DNA from: Deltaproteobacteria bacterium | Lineage (GTDB): Bacteria > Desulfobacterota > Desulfobacteria > Desulfobacterales > ETH-SRB1 | Assembly: GCA_030627405.1 (NCBI GenBank) | Contig: DAOUSD010000150.1 | Location: forward strand, 1 to 5,437 | Length of the DNA: 5,437 nucleotides | Direction of reading: 5' to 3' | Shown here: positions 1-5,265 of the stretch, one piece after another | How positions within the stretch are numbered: position 1 is the first letter of the stretch | How the letters are laid out: each line of letters opens with the position of its first letter | Notes under the pieces: generated by a model | Database searches by the model: none | Told to the model about the DNA's origin: nothing | The model's input: the letters and a program-made list of their open reading frames with translations, nothing else | Translations under genes and position numbers: made by a program

Positions 1-115
1 AAGGCGGTAATCCTGGTTGATCGTCAGGAGGGCGGCCTGGAAAATATCCGCAAGCAAGTTGATGATGTATCTGCAATTATTACAAGAGATGAACTTATTG
101 AACAGTGGAATTCAG
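1..115 (+). repeat. Left arm of 115-bp inverted duplication of the pyrE 3' end
   Basis: Positions 1-115 read on the plus strand align without gaps to positions 375-261 read on the minus strand, with 4 mismatches (about 96.5% identity by hand count). The left end is set by the window edge, so the true repeat may be longer. After the aligned block the left side carries 36 bases (116-151) before the central palindrome, while the right side has only 5 (256-260). Confidence 0.93.
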
Positions 116-132
116 GTCAGGATAATAAATAG
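1..132 (+). CDS. pyrE: Orotate phosphoribosyltransferase, C-terminal fragment (second pyrE copy, cut by window edge)
   Basis: Frame 1 is open from the first base to a TAG stop at 130-132 and encodes 43 residues beginning KAVILVDRQEGG. They match residues 147-183 of the complete minus-strand PyrE almost exactly, up to the motif EQWN; the tail then differs (SGQDNK here, AE in the complete copy). Over the shared 115 bp only four bases differ (positions 12, 79, 100, 112); three change the amino acid (Ile/Val, Glu/Lys, Ser/Ala) and one is silent. This segment forms the C-terminal end of the type I phosphoribosyltransferase fold, after the PRPP-binding loop, which would lie outside the window. Whether the rest of the gene exists upstream cannot be seen: it may be a full second pyrE or only a duplicated tail. 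It converges on the complete copy. Confidence 0.82.
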   Translation, partial: KAVILVDRQEGGLENIRKQVDDVSAIITRDELIEQWNSGQDNK

Positions 133-207
133 TGCCTGAACGAAAACTGCTATAGATTTCCAGATAATTAATTTCACTGCGTTATCAGTCGTCGACGTAT
201 AAATCAT
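112..207 (-). CDS. Possible 31-residue hydrophobic peptide inside the palindromic element (hypothetical)
   Basis: On the minus strand an ATG at 207-205 is preceded by AGGAGG with a 7-base gap, a near-ideal ribosome binding site (purine run across 211-222). The frame stays open for 31 codons to a TGA at 112-114. The peptide starts MIYTSTTDNAVK and continues into a mostly hydrophobic stretch, LIIWKSIAVFVQALFIILT, long enough for one membrane span. The ORF covers the left half of the 152-255 palindrome and runs antisense into the last codons of the partial pyrE. No family is recognised. It may be chance, because palindromic elements can carry purine runs; the strong Shine-Dalgarno sequence is the only positive argument. 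Confidence 0.22.
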   Translation of the reverse strand: MIYTSTTDNAVKLIIWKSIAVFVQALFIILT

Positions 208-255
208 ACGCCCTCCTCCTTCTATCCTTGTGAAATTAATTATCTGAAAATCTAT
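152..255. repeat. 104-bp palindromic element with 26-bp inverted arms, between convergent pyrE copies
   Basis: The arm 152-177 (ATAGATTTCC...) and the arm 230-255 are reverse complements with one mismatch in 26. The 52-base interior is not paired overall, except for a short stem CGTAT/ATACG (196-200 with 206-210) exactly at the centre, next to a GTCGAC palindrome at 191-196. The right arm ends one base before the stop codon of the complete pyrE. The layout (long terminal inverted repeats, small non-coding core) resembles a MITE-like or REP/BIME-type palindrome; no clear target-site duplication is visible. A transcript from either side would form a long hairpin, so it may also end or protect the two convergent pyrE messages, although neither side shows a U-run. 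Confidence 0.8.
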
Positions 256-813
256 TTACTCTGCATTCCACTGTTTAATAAGTTCATCTCTTGTAACAAT
301 TGCAGATACATCATCAACTTGCTTGCGGATATTTTCCAGGCCGCCCTCCTGACGATCAACCAGAATTACCGCCTTTACTACCTCCAGCCCTTCTGAACGT
401 GCTCTCTCGATAGCTTTAATAGTAGAACCTCCGGTTGTCGCTACGTCGTCTATAATCACAACACGGTCCCCTGGCTTTATGTCGCCCTCTATCCATCTGA
501 CAATGCCGTGGTCCTTCCGGGTTTTTCTTATTGAAAAAGCATTTATGGGGTTTCCTTTTAATCCGGAAGTAAAAGCTGTTGCAATAGAAATAGGATCAGC
601 ACCGAATGTAAGACCGCCTATTCCTTCAACATCTGAGTCCTTTATGGCTTCATATACGAGATGACCGACAAGAAACATTCCTCTGGAGTTTAATATGACA
701 GGTTTGCAATTAACATATAAGCGGCTCATCTTGCCCGAAACAAGCTTGAAAATTGGTTCATCGCTGTATTTAAAAGACTTTTGGCAAATCATCTTGAGCA
801 GTTCTTGCTTCAT
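256..813 (-). CDS. pyrE: Orotate phosphoribosyltransferase PyrE
   Basis: Cytoplasmic enzyme that joins orotate to PRPP to form orotidine 5'-monophosphate, the fifth step of UMP synthesis. The 185-residue product is full length for the shorter bacterial PyrE type (E. coli has about 213). It begins with the substrate segment KLVSGKMSRLYVNCKP (residues 23-38), then GADPISIATA (71-80), the flexible-loop region RKTRKDHG (96-103) with its lysines and histidine, and the PRPP-binding signature VVIIDDVATTGGS (118-130) with the paired aspartates. All key elements are intact, so it should be active. The ATG at 813 is preceded by GAAGGGG (822-828) with an 8-base gap. The gene diverges from the tolC-family gene and converges on the partial pyrE copy at 1-132. 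An intrinsic terminator lies upstream in the presumed leader, suggesting attenuation. Confidence 0.97.
   Translation of the reverse strand: MKQELLKMICQKSFKYSDEPIFKLVSGKMSRLYVNCKPVILNSRGMFLVGHLVYEAIKDSDVEGIGGLTFGADPISIATAFTSGLKGNPINAFSIRKTRKDHGIVRWIEGDIKPGDRVVIIDDVATTGGSTIKAIERARSEGLEVVKAVILVDRQEGGLENIRKQVDDVSAIVTRDELIKQWNAE
261..375 (-). repeat. Right arm of 115-bp inverted duplication (within complete pyrE)
   Basis: Partner of positions 1-115 in opposite orientation, with mismatches at the bases paired with 12, 79, 100 and 112. It covers codons 147-184 of the complete pyrE. Because the copies differ at four sites, a simple fold-back assembly error of one molecule is less likely, though not excluded. 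Confidence 0.93.
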
Positions 814-864
814 TAACTAAACCCCTTCGGAAAGAAATTGTTGATTTTAAAGTAATAATCAGAT

Positions 865-921
865 AAAAAAAGCCTCCACTGAAATGGAAGAAGCTTATTA
901 ATGGGGAATCAGTGGAGGCTT
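865..921 (-). terminator. Intrinsic terminator in the pyrE leader (candidate attenuator)
   Basis: Bases 870-882 and 909-921 form a perfect 13-bp stem (AAGCCTCCACTGA with its complement) around a 26-base loop. On the minus strand the stem runs straight into seven T residues (865-871), the standard form of a rho-independent terminator. It lies about 50 bases before the pyrE start and points toward pyrE. No gene is seen upstream on that strand for it to terminate, so it most likely sits inside the pyrE 5' leader and controls readthrough. On the plus strand no T-run follows, so it should not stop tolC transcription. Confidence 0.75.
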
Positions 922-925
922 AAAG

Positions 926-955
926 CAAGGAAAACCGGAGAGCCGGCACTCCTTG
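926..955. promoter_or_regulatory. Second hairpin in the pyrE-tolC intergenic region
   Basis: CAAGGA (926-931) pairs with TCCTTG (950-955), and CCGG (935-938) pairs with CCGG (943-946), separated by a 3x3 internal loop and closed by a four-base loop. On the minus strand it comes just before the leader terminator, so in a pyrE transcript it would be a pause or companion hairpin. In a tolC transcript it would lie in the 5' untranslated region. Its function is inferred from position only. Confidence 0.4.
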
Positions 956-967
956 AACTCAAAAATT

Positions 968-996
968 TAATTATCACTAAAAGTTAAAGCGGTCAA
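968..996 (-). promoter_or_regulatory. Putative sigma70-type promoter for the pyrE leader
   Basis: On the minus strand TTGACC (996-991) matches five of six bases of a -35 box. A -10 box could be TAATTA (973-968, 17-base spacing) or the better-matching GATAAT (975-970, 15-base spacing). Transcription would begin near 960 and give a leader of roughly 145 bases that contains both hairpins before the pyrE start. The boxes are plausible but unproven in an AT-rich spacer. Confidence 0.35.
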
Positions 997-1008
997 TCCA
1001 AAAACACT

Positions 1009-2325
1009 ATGAAAATATACATTCTGCCTTTATCTATATTTATTTTTATACATTTCCTGGTTTCCCCCCTTTCCTTTGCTGTAGAAGAACCCGATGAAAC
1101 CTTTACTCTTAAACATGCCGTAGAAACAGTATTAAAGGCCAATATCGCTCTAAAGATAAGCAAAGAAGAAGCAAATGCGGCCCTTGCCGCCAAAAAAAAA
1201 CAAAAGACAAATTTTCTCCCAACTTTCAATGCAACCTATCAATACGAATATATAGACGAAGAAACAACTATGGGCGCTATAGTAACAGGCTCACAAGAAA
1301 AATATACACTTATTTCCAAAGTCACTCAGCCAGTTTTTACAGGATTCTCATTACTAAACCAGTACAAAATCGCAAAACTTGGTTTTGATGCTGCAAAGAT
1401 TAATGAAAAGCTTAAAAGACTGGAAATAATATTTGAAGCAAAAAAAATGTTTTTCTCCCTTTTAAAGGCAGAAAAGCTTCTGAAAATTTCTCAGGATACG
1501 GTAACACAAATAACTGCGCAAAAAGAGGTTGCAAAAAACTTTTACGAAGTCGGCATGACGCCTTTAAATGATTTGCTGCAGGCAAAGGTCGAGTTGGCCA
1601 ACGCCAGGCAGGAACTTATTAGTGCCCAAAATAATCTGCAAATAGCTAAATCAAATTTCAACATTCTTCTCCGCAGGCCAATAAATGAATCTGTCAAACT
1701 TGAAGATGTTCTTAGCTATACTACTTTTGAACATGATATTGATTACTGCTTTAAAACGGCAAAAAAAAACCGTCTTGAATTAAAAATTGCCGACCTGGAA
1801 ATCGAAATTGCTGAAAAAGAAATAAAGCTTGCACAAAAAAATTATTATCCATCAATAAACCTTGAGGGCCGCTATTTCAAACGCGGGACAGAATGGGACG
1901 TTGACGGAGGCGATTATATATATGACCCCGAGGGCTGGAGCATAGCTGCTGTCGCATCATGGAATTTCTGGGAGTGGGGCAGGTCCAACTATGAAGTTCA
2001 AGAAAAACAGAGCCGCCTTTCTCAGGCGCAATACCAAAAAACTGAAATCTTAGACAATATTAGCATAGAAGTAAAACAGGCATACCTTAATACCCTGGAA
2101 TCTGAAAAAAATATAACCACGGTAAAAAAAGCAATCGAGCAGGCAAAAGAAAACTTCAGGATAAACAAAGAACGCTATAAAGAACAAATAGCCACTTCTA
2201 CAGATGTTCTGGATGCTCAGACGCTTCTTTCAAAAACTATGACTAATTACTATAAGGCGTTGTACGACTTTAAAATTGCAAAGGCCTCTATATATAAGGC
2301 TATAGGACAGGAAGTTATGGAATGA
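1009..2325 (+). CDS. TolC-family outer-membrane efflux/secretion protein
   Basis: Outer-membrane channel subunit of the TolC/OEP family; three copies form a beta barrel plus a periplasmic alpha-helical tunnel for export by tripartite pumps or type I secretion. The 438-residue product starts with a signal peptide (hydrophobic core about residues 4-20, likely cleavage after SFA at 22-24). Two homologous halves are visible: NFLPTFNATYQYEY (68-81) with QPVFTGF (107-113) and a long helix including PLNDLLQAKVELANAR (185-200), then YYPSINLEGRYF (279-290), WNFWEWGR (318-325) and TSTDVLDAQTLLSK (396-409). It is somewhat shorter than E. coli TolC (493 with signal). No Shine-Dalgarno sequence is seen before the ATG. 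Its stop overlaps the ftsE start (ATGA). No adaptor or inner-membrane pump gene is seen in the window, so the exported substrate is unknown. Confidence 0.93.
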   Translation: MKIYILPLSIFIFIHFLVSPLSFAVEEPDETFTLKHAVETVLKANIALKISKEEANAALAAKKKQKTNFLPTFNATYQYEYIDEETTMGAIVTGSQEKYTLISKVTQPVFTGFSLLNQYKIAKLGFDAAKINEKLKRLEIIFEAKKMFFSLLKAEKLLKISQDTVTQITAQKEVAKNFYEVGMTPLNDLLQAKVELANARQELISAQNNLQIAKSNFNILLRRPINESVKLEDVLSYTTFEHDIDYCFKTAKKNRLELKIADLEIEIAEKEIKLAQKNYYPSINLEGRYFKRGTEWDVDGGDYIYDPEGWSIAAVASWNFWEWGRSNYEVQEKQSRLSQAQYQKTEILDNISIEVKQAYLNTLESEKNITTVKKAIEQAKENFRINKERYKEQIATSTDVLDAQTLLSKTMTNYYKALYDFKIAKASIYKAIGQEVME

Positions 2326-3011
2326 TTGATGGTAAAGATAAAAGTTCAATAATCCAGATGTTCCATGTTCACAAGTATTATGGCTCAAAGAAAGCTCTTG
2401 TTGATATTAGCCTTAATGTCTCCAAAAACGACTTTCTTTTTATCAGCGGCCCAAGCGGAGCCGGTAAATCAACCTTATTAAGACTTCTTTACCTTGGAGA
2501 ACCGGTATCAGAAGGACAGGTTCTGGTAGATGGAATGAATCTGTCGAGGATCTCCAGGAAAAAAATCCCCTTTCTGAGAAGAAAATTCGGTATTATTTTT
2601 CAGGATTATAAGCTGATATCCACAAAGACTGTATTCGATAATGTTGCTCTTGTTCTTGAGGCATCGGGGAAAAAAAGGAAATTTATTGAAAAAAAGGTAA
2701 GAAGTGTTTTGCGAACTGTTGGAATAGAGCGAAGAATTAATGCCCTTCCACCAAGCTTGTCCGGCGGAGAGCAGCAAAGAGTAGCAGTGGCAAGAGCTGT
2801 CGTGGGGGTACCCAGGATAATATTAGCTGACGAGCCCACGGGAAGCCTGGATTCGGATTCAGCCGACATCATACTCAACCTTCTTAAAGGTTTTCACACA
2901 CATGGAGGCACTGTCATTGTTGCTACCCATGATAAAGAACTTATCCGCAAAGCAGGGGGTCGGATATTATACCTTAAACAGGGACGTCTGCTTGGACCGG
3001 CACCGATATAA
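2322..3011 (+). CDS. ftsE: Cell division ATP-binding protein FtsE
   Basis: ATPase of the FtsEX complex on the inner face of the cytoplasmic membrane; its ATP cycle drives FtsX to activate periplasmic peptidoglycan hydrolysis at the septum. All ABC motifs are intact in the 229 residues: Walker A GPSGAGKS (43-50), Q-loop Q94 in GIIFQDYKLI, signature LSGGEQQRVAVARA (146-159), Walker B IILADE (166-171), D-loop SLD (175-177) and switch histidine H203 in ATHD. The segments FGIIFQDYKL and TVFDNVALVLE are typical of FtsE rather than LolD or MacB, and the next genes (ftsX, envC-like) confirm it. Length matches the usual 220-230. The ATG overlaps the tolC-family stop as ATGA, with AGGA nine bases upstream, so translation is probably coupled. 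Confidence 0.96.
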   Translation: MIDGKDKSSIIQMFHVHKYYGSKKALVDISLNVSKNDFLFISGPSGAGKSTLLRLLYLGEPVSEGQVLVDGMNLSRISRKKIPFLRRKFGIIFQDYKLISTKTVFDNVALVLEASGKKRKFIEKKVRSVLRTVGIERRINALPPSLSGGEQQRVAVARAVVGVPRIILADEPTGSLDSDSADIILNLLKGFHTHGGTVIVATHDKELIRKAGGRILYLKQGRLLGPAPI

Positions 3012-3014
3012 AAA

Positions 3015-3077
3015 CAGGGTTCAGGGTTATAAGAAACGTACCCGTTTACGGTTAACAGTTTGCAGTTAACAGTTGAT
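3015..3077 (+). repeat. Degenerate heptamer repeats, left block of ftsE-ftsX spacer
   Basis: CAGGGTT occurs twice in tandem (3015-3028). Further on, four 7-base units follow directly: GGTTAAC (3050), AGTTTGC (3057), AGTTAAC (3064) and AGTTGAT (3071). The ten-base word GTTAACAGTT recurs with a 14-base (2 x 7) period at 3051 and 3065. The units share a GGTT/AGTT core and look like variants of one heptamer. They lie wholly between the ftsE stop and the ftsX start. Confidence 0.65.
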
Positions 3078-3100
3078 CAAAATATAATTGAAATTAATAT
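3073..3100 (+). promoter_or_regulatory. Weak candidate promoter ahead of ftsX
   Basis: In the AT-rich core between the two repeat blocks, TTGATC (3073-3078) and TAATAT (3095-3100) are separated by 16 bases; each matches four of six consensus bases. Such matches are common by chance in AT-rich DNA. It is listed because the spacer breaks the usual ftsE-ftsX coupling and could supply separate transcription of ftsX and downstream genes. Confidence 0.2.
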
Positions 3101-3140
3101 CAAACATACTTCAATCATTACAAAACTCATTAAAAAATCG

Positions 3141-3169
3141 TAAACCATGAACCCTTGAACCGTGAACCG
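3141..3169 (+). repeat. Degenerate heptamer repeats, right block of ftsE-ftsX spacer
   Basis: Successive units TAAACCA (3141), TGAACCCT (3148), TGAACCG (3156) and TGAACCG (3163) give a near-7-base period, with one 8-base unit. Their reverse complement (CGGTTCA, AGGGTTCA) matches the CAGGGTT/GGTTAAC units of the left block, so the two blocks are in opposed orientation around an AT-rich core (about 3078-3140). A possible GTG start for ftsX at 3162 lies inside this repeat. Confidence 0.65.
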
Positions 3170-3182
3170 TTACATAAATTCT

Positions 3183-4061
3183 ATGGCCACTTATTATCAT
3201 AGAGCTGTACAGGATATTAAGGATAACGGTTTCCTCAGCGCTGTTACTATAATTACAATAGCTCTGTCTATCCTGATCGTCAGCGCTTTTGCTCTCTTTT
3301 TTACAAATGCGAACAACGTAATGAATCACTGGAAAAAGAGTGCAAGAATAATGGCATACCTTAAACCCGGCATAAGTCAAAAAAATTTCCCTGATATAAA
3401 ACGCAAAATTCAAGAGATATACGGAGTCCAGGATGTAAACTTTATATCAAAAGAAGAAGCCTTTAAAAAACTTAAAGAACAGATGAAACGGCAATCTTCA
3501 ATTTTGATGAATTTAAACGAAAACCCGCTTCCTGATGCATTTGAAATCTGCATGATAGCGTCATCACAACGTGACGAAAAAATTGAGGAAATAGCGACAA
3601 GAATTGAATCACTGCCCTCAATTGAAGACGTAGAATATGGTCGGAAATGGTTAGAGCGATTTACGAATATTTTTGATCTCTTCAGGTTGGCAGGATATGC
3701 AATGGGCGGCATATTCTTTATGGCTGCTGTATTTATCGTGGCCAATACTATTCGGCTTGTAATCTATACAAGACGCGAAGAAATTAAAATAATGAGGCTT
3801 GTCGGAGCCTCGGAAAAATTTATCAGGGGTCCTTTTTACATCGAAAGTATTATACAGGGAACACTTGGAGGAATTATAGGTATTGCAGTTCTTTTTATCA
3901 CTTTCAAGTTAATATCCTCAAATGTTGAGCATAGTTTCAAATATGAACTTCTTAATATAAAATTTCTATCTCCTGAATTTTACTGCGGAATAATACTGTG
4001 TAGCATGTTTGTAGGTTGGTTAGGATGTTATATTGCTCTAAAACAATTCTTAAAAGCTTAA
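3183..4061 (+). CDS. ftsX: Cell division protein FtsX (FtsEX permease-like subunit)
   Basis: Inner-membrane partner of FtsE; it carries the ATPase signal to periplasmic EnvC-type activators rather than transporting a known substrate. From ATG 3183 the product has 292 residues. It shows an N-terminal cytoplasmic stretch (YHRAVQDIKDNG), membrane helix 1 (about residues 17-40), a periplasmic domain (about 45-155) starting KKSARIMAYLKPG, then three helices (about 170-193, 225-245, 266-287). Between helices 2 and 3 is the conserved loop RREEIKIMRLVGASEKFIRGPF (about 197-218). This is the standard FtsX topology and length. ATG 3183 is preferred over GTG 3162 because the latter falls in repeat DNA; neither has a clear Shine-Dalgarno sequence. 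The 171-base gap after ftsE is unusual, since these genes commonly overlap or abut. Its 3' end overlaps the next gene by 37 bases. Confidence 0.95.
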   Translation: MATYYHRAVQDIKDNGFLSAVTIITIALSILIVSAFALFFTNANNVMNHWKKSARIMAYLKPGISQKNFPDIKRKIQEIYGVQDVNFISKEEAFKKLKEQMKRQSSILMNLNENPLPDAFEICMIASSQRDEKIEEIATRIESLPSIEDVEYGRKWLERFTNIFDLFRLAGYAMGGIFFMAAVFIVANTIRLVIYTRREEIKIMRLVGASEKFIRGPFYIESIIQGTLGGIIGIAVLFITFKLISSNVEHSFKYELLNIKFLSPEFYCGIILCSMFVGWLGCYIALKQFLKA

Positions 4062-5236
4062 TACTTACCACCGCTGTTATCATAACAGCTTTTTATCCTC
4101 CTGAAATTTATTGTTCAAATTTCAATGAAAAAGCAAAACATTTAAGCATTGAGGATTTTAAAAAAAAAACGGCAACCATCAACCGCAAAATTGAACAACA
4201 AAAGGCTGAGCTTAAGACATTTACTATAAAGGAAAAAAACACTTTAACCGGATTAAATGATGCGGATTTTGTTTTGAACAAGGCAAGAAAAAGTGTTTCA
4301 GCAATAAGAAAAGAAATAGCCGGTATTAAAAAAAAGATAAAAGAAACTACTATATCATATATTGACTTAGTAGAAAAAATTAAAACTAATGAGGCATATA
4401 TATCAAAACGATTGGTTGCTCTTTATAAACTATACTGGCTTGGCAAGATAAACGTTCTCGCATCGGCAGACTCAACGTTCGAAATTTTTCAGCGCGAAAA
4501 TGCTTTGGAGAAAATTCTTGCCCATGACGAGGACAAGCAGAAAAAACTAATTGAAAATAAGGCAAAAGTTAAAAACCTGCTGGACATTATGAATAACAAA
4601 AAAAAGGAAAAGATCAATCTCGAACAGGAATTAATTAAGCAAATTAATATTATATCTCTTGAAAAAGAAAAACGCTCCAAGCTCCTTGCTGATATTCGAA
4701 ATAAAAAATCCCTTGGAATAGCTGCTATTGAATCCTTAAAAAACAGTGCAAATGAGCTTGATCAAACTATGAAAGCTTTAAGTATTGAATTTAAGCAGTT
4801 TAAACAAGTTGAAAAAATAAAAACAAAAGACTTTACCTCATTTAAAGGGTTGCTTAATATGCCCGTCAAAGGTAAAATTATTTCATTTTTCGGTCCTTAT
4901 AAAAATACAAAATTCAATGTAAAAAATTTCAGAAGCGGCATTGATATTAAAGCTGACAGAGGAGAGCCGATACATGCCGTGTGTTATGGGCTGATAATTT
5001 ATTCAAGCTGGTTTAAAGGCTACGGCAACATGATTATCATAGCTCATGGAGAAAATTATTACTCTGTTTATGCACATATTGAAGAACTCTTTAAGACAAA
5101 AGGAGATAAAATAGAAAAAGATGAAGTTATCGCCACAGTGGGAGATACAGGTTCAATGGTCGGTTCCGGGCTTTATTTTGAATTGCGTCATCACGGAAAA
5201 CCTATGAACCCGCTTGAATGGCTAAAAAAAGGTTAG
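4025..5236 (+). CDS. envC: EnvC-type murein hydrolase activator (coiled coil + degenerate LytM/M23 domain)
   Basis: Periplasmic protein expected to bind FtsX and switch on N-acetylmuramoyl-L-alanine amidases during septal peptidoglycan splitting. From ATG 4025 it has 403 residues. It has a signal peptide (hydrophobic LILTTAVIITAF, about 13-24), a long lysine/glutamate-rich coiled coil (about 40-265) and a C-terminal LytM domain (about 275-403). In active M23 enzymes zinc is held by HxxxD and HxH. Here the first histidine is Arg303 (RSGID, Asp307 kept) and the HxH positions are Gly382 and Tyr384 (GLYFELR), the same LYFE form as in E. coli EnvC, so it should be non-catalytic. The His in VYAHI (351) remains. 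The start lies inside ftsX (37-base overlap), implying coupling; GTAGG (4011-4015) is a weak ribosome site. An in-frame TTG at 4016 would add three residues. Confidence 0.9.
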   Translation: MLYCSKTILKSLILTTAVIITAFYPPEIYCSNFNEKAKHLSIEDFKKKTATINRKIEQQKAELKTFTIKEKNTLTGLNDADFVLNKARKSVSAIRKEIAGIKKKIKETTISYIDLVEKIKTNEAYISKRLVALYKLYWLGKINVLASADSTFEIFQRENALEKILAHDEDKQKKLIENKAKVKNLLDIMNNKKKEKINLEQELIKQINIISLEKEKRSKLLADIRNKKSLGIAAIESLKNSANELDQTMKALSIEFKQFKQVEKIKTKDFTSFKGLLNMPVKGKIISFFGPYKNTKFNVKNFRSGIDIKADRGEPIHAVCYGLIIYSSWFKGYGNMIIIAHGENYYSVYAHIEELFKTKGDKIEKDEVIATVGDTGSMVGSGLYFELRHHGKPMNPLEWLKKG

Positions 5237-5252
5237 AATTATTTTTGGGAGT

Positions 5253-5258
5253 AAGGAG
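5253..5258 (+). promoter_or_regulatory. Shine-Dalgarno site of the S41 protease gene
   Basis: AAGGAG lies seven bases before the ATG at 5266, the clearest ribosome binding site on the plus strand of this window. It fixes the start of the last gene. Confidence 0.85.
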
Positions 5259-5265
5259 TAAGTAC

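Noticed and set aside
479..664. 61-codon plus-strand ORF within pyrE
   Set aside because: Antisense to conserved PyrE motifs; no ribosome site and no family resemblance.
909..977. Minus-strand 22-codon leader ORF (GTG start) ending inside the pyrE leader terminator stem
   Set aside because: It has no Shine-Dalgarno sequence, and its GTG overlaps the proposed -10 box, so it would probably not be transcribed. It would be attractive only if the true promoter lies further upstream.
993..1229. 78-codon minus-strand ORF antisense to the tolC-family start
   Set aside because: No ribosome site and no recognisable domain; it lies opposite the clear signal peptide and first helix of the TolC-family gene.
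2508..2878. Two overlapping minus-strand ORFs opposite ftsE
   Set aside because: They mirror the Q-loop to Walker B region of a well-supported ABC ATPase and show no features of their own.
2322..3011. LolD- or MacB-type ABC ATPase paired with the upstream TolC-family channel
   Set aside because: FtsE-type segments and the directly following FtsX and EnvC-like genes support FtsE; no MacA adaptor or MacB membrane domain is present.
3015..3169. CRISPR array in the ftsE-ftsX spacer
   Set aside because: The units are 7 bases, degenerate and contiguous, with no unique spacers and no cas genes.
3111..3745. Minus-strand ORFs of 100 and 111 codons opposite ftsX
   Set aside because: Antisense to the conserved FtsX helix 1 and periplasmic domain; no ribosome sites or recognised domains.
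4016..4024. TTG start for the EnvC-type gene
   Set aside because: ATG 4025 in the same frame is three codons later and keeps the whole signal peptide; TTG starts are rare.
4489..4680. 63-codon minus-strand ORF opposite the EnvC coiled coil
   Set aside because: Its Ser/Phe/Leu-rich composition is what the complement of lysine/glutamate-rich coiled-coil codons yields.
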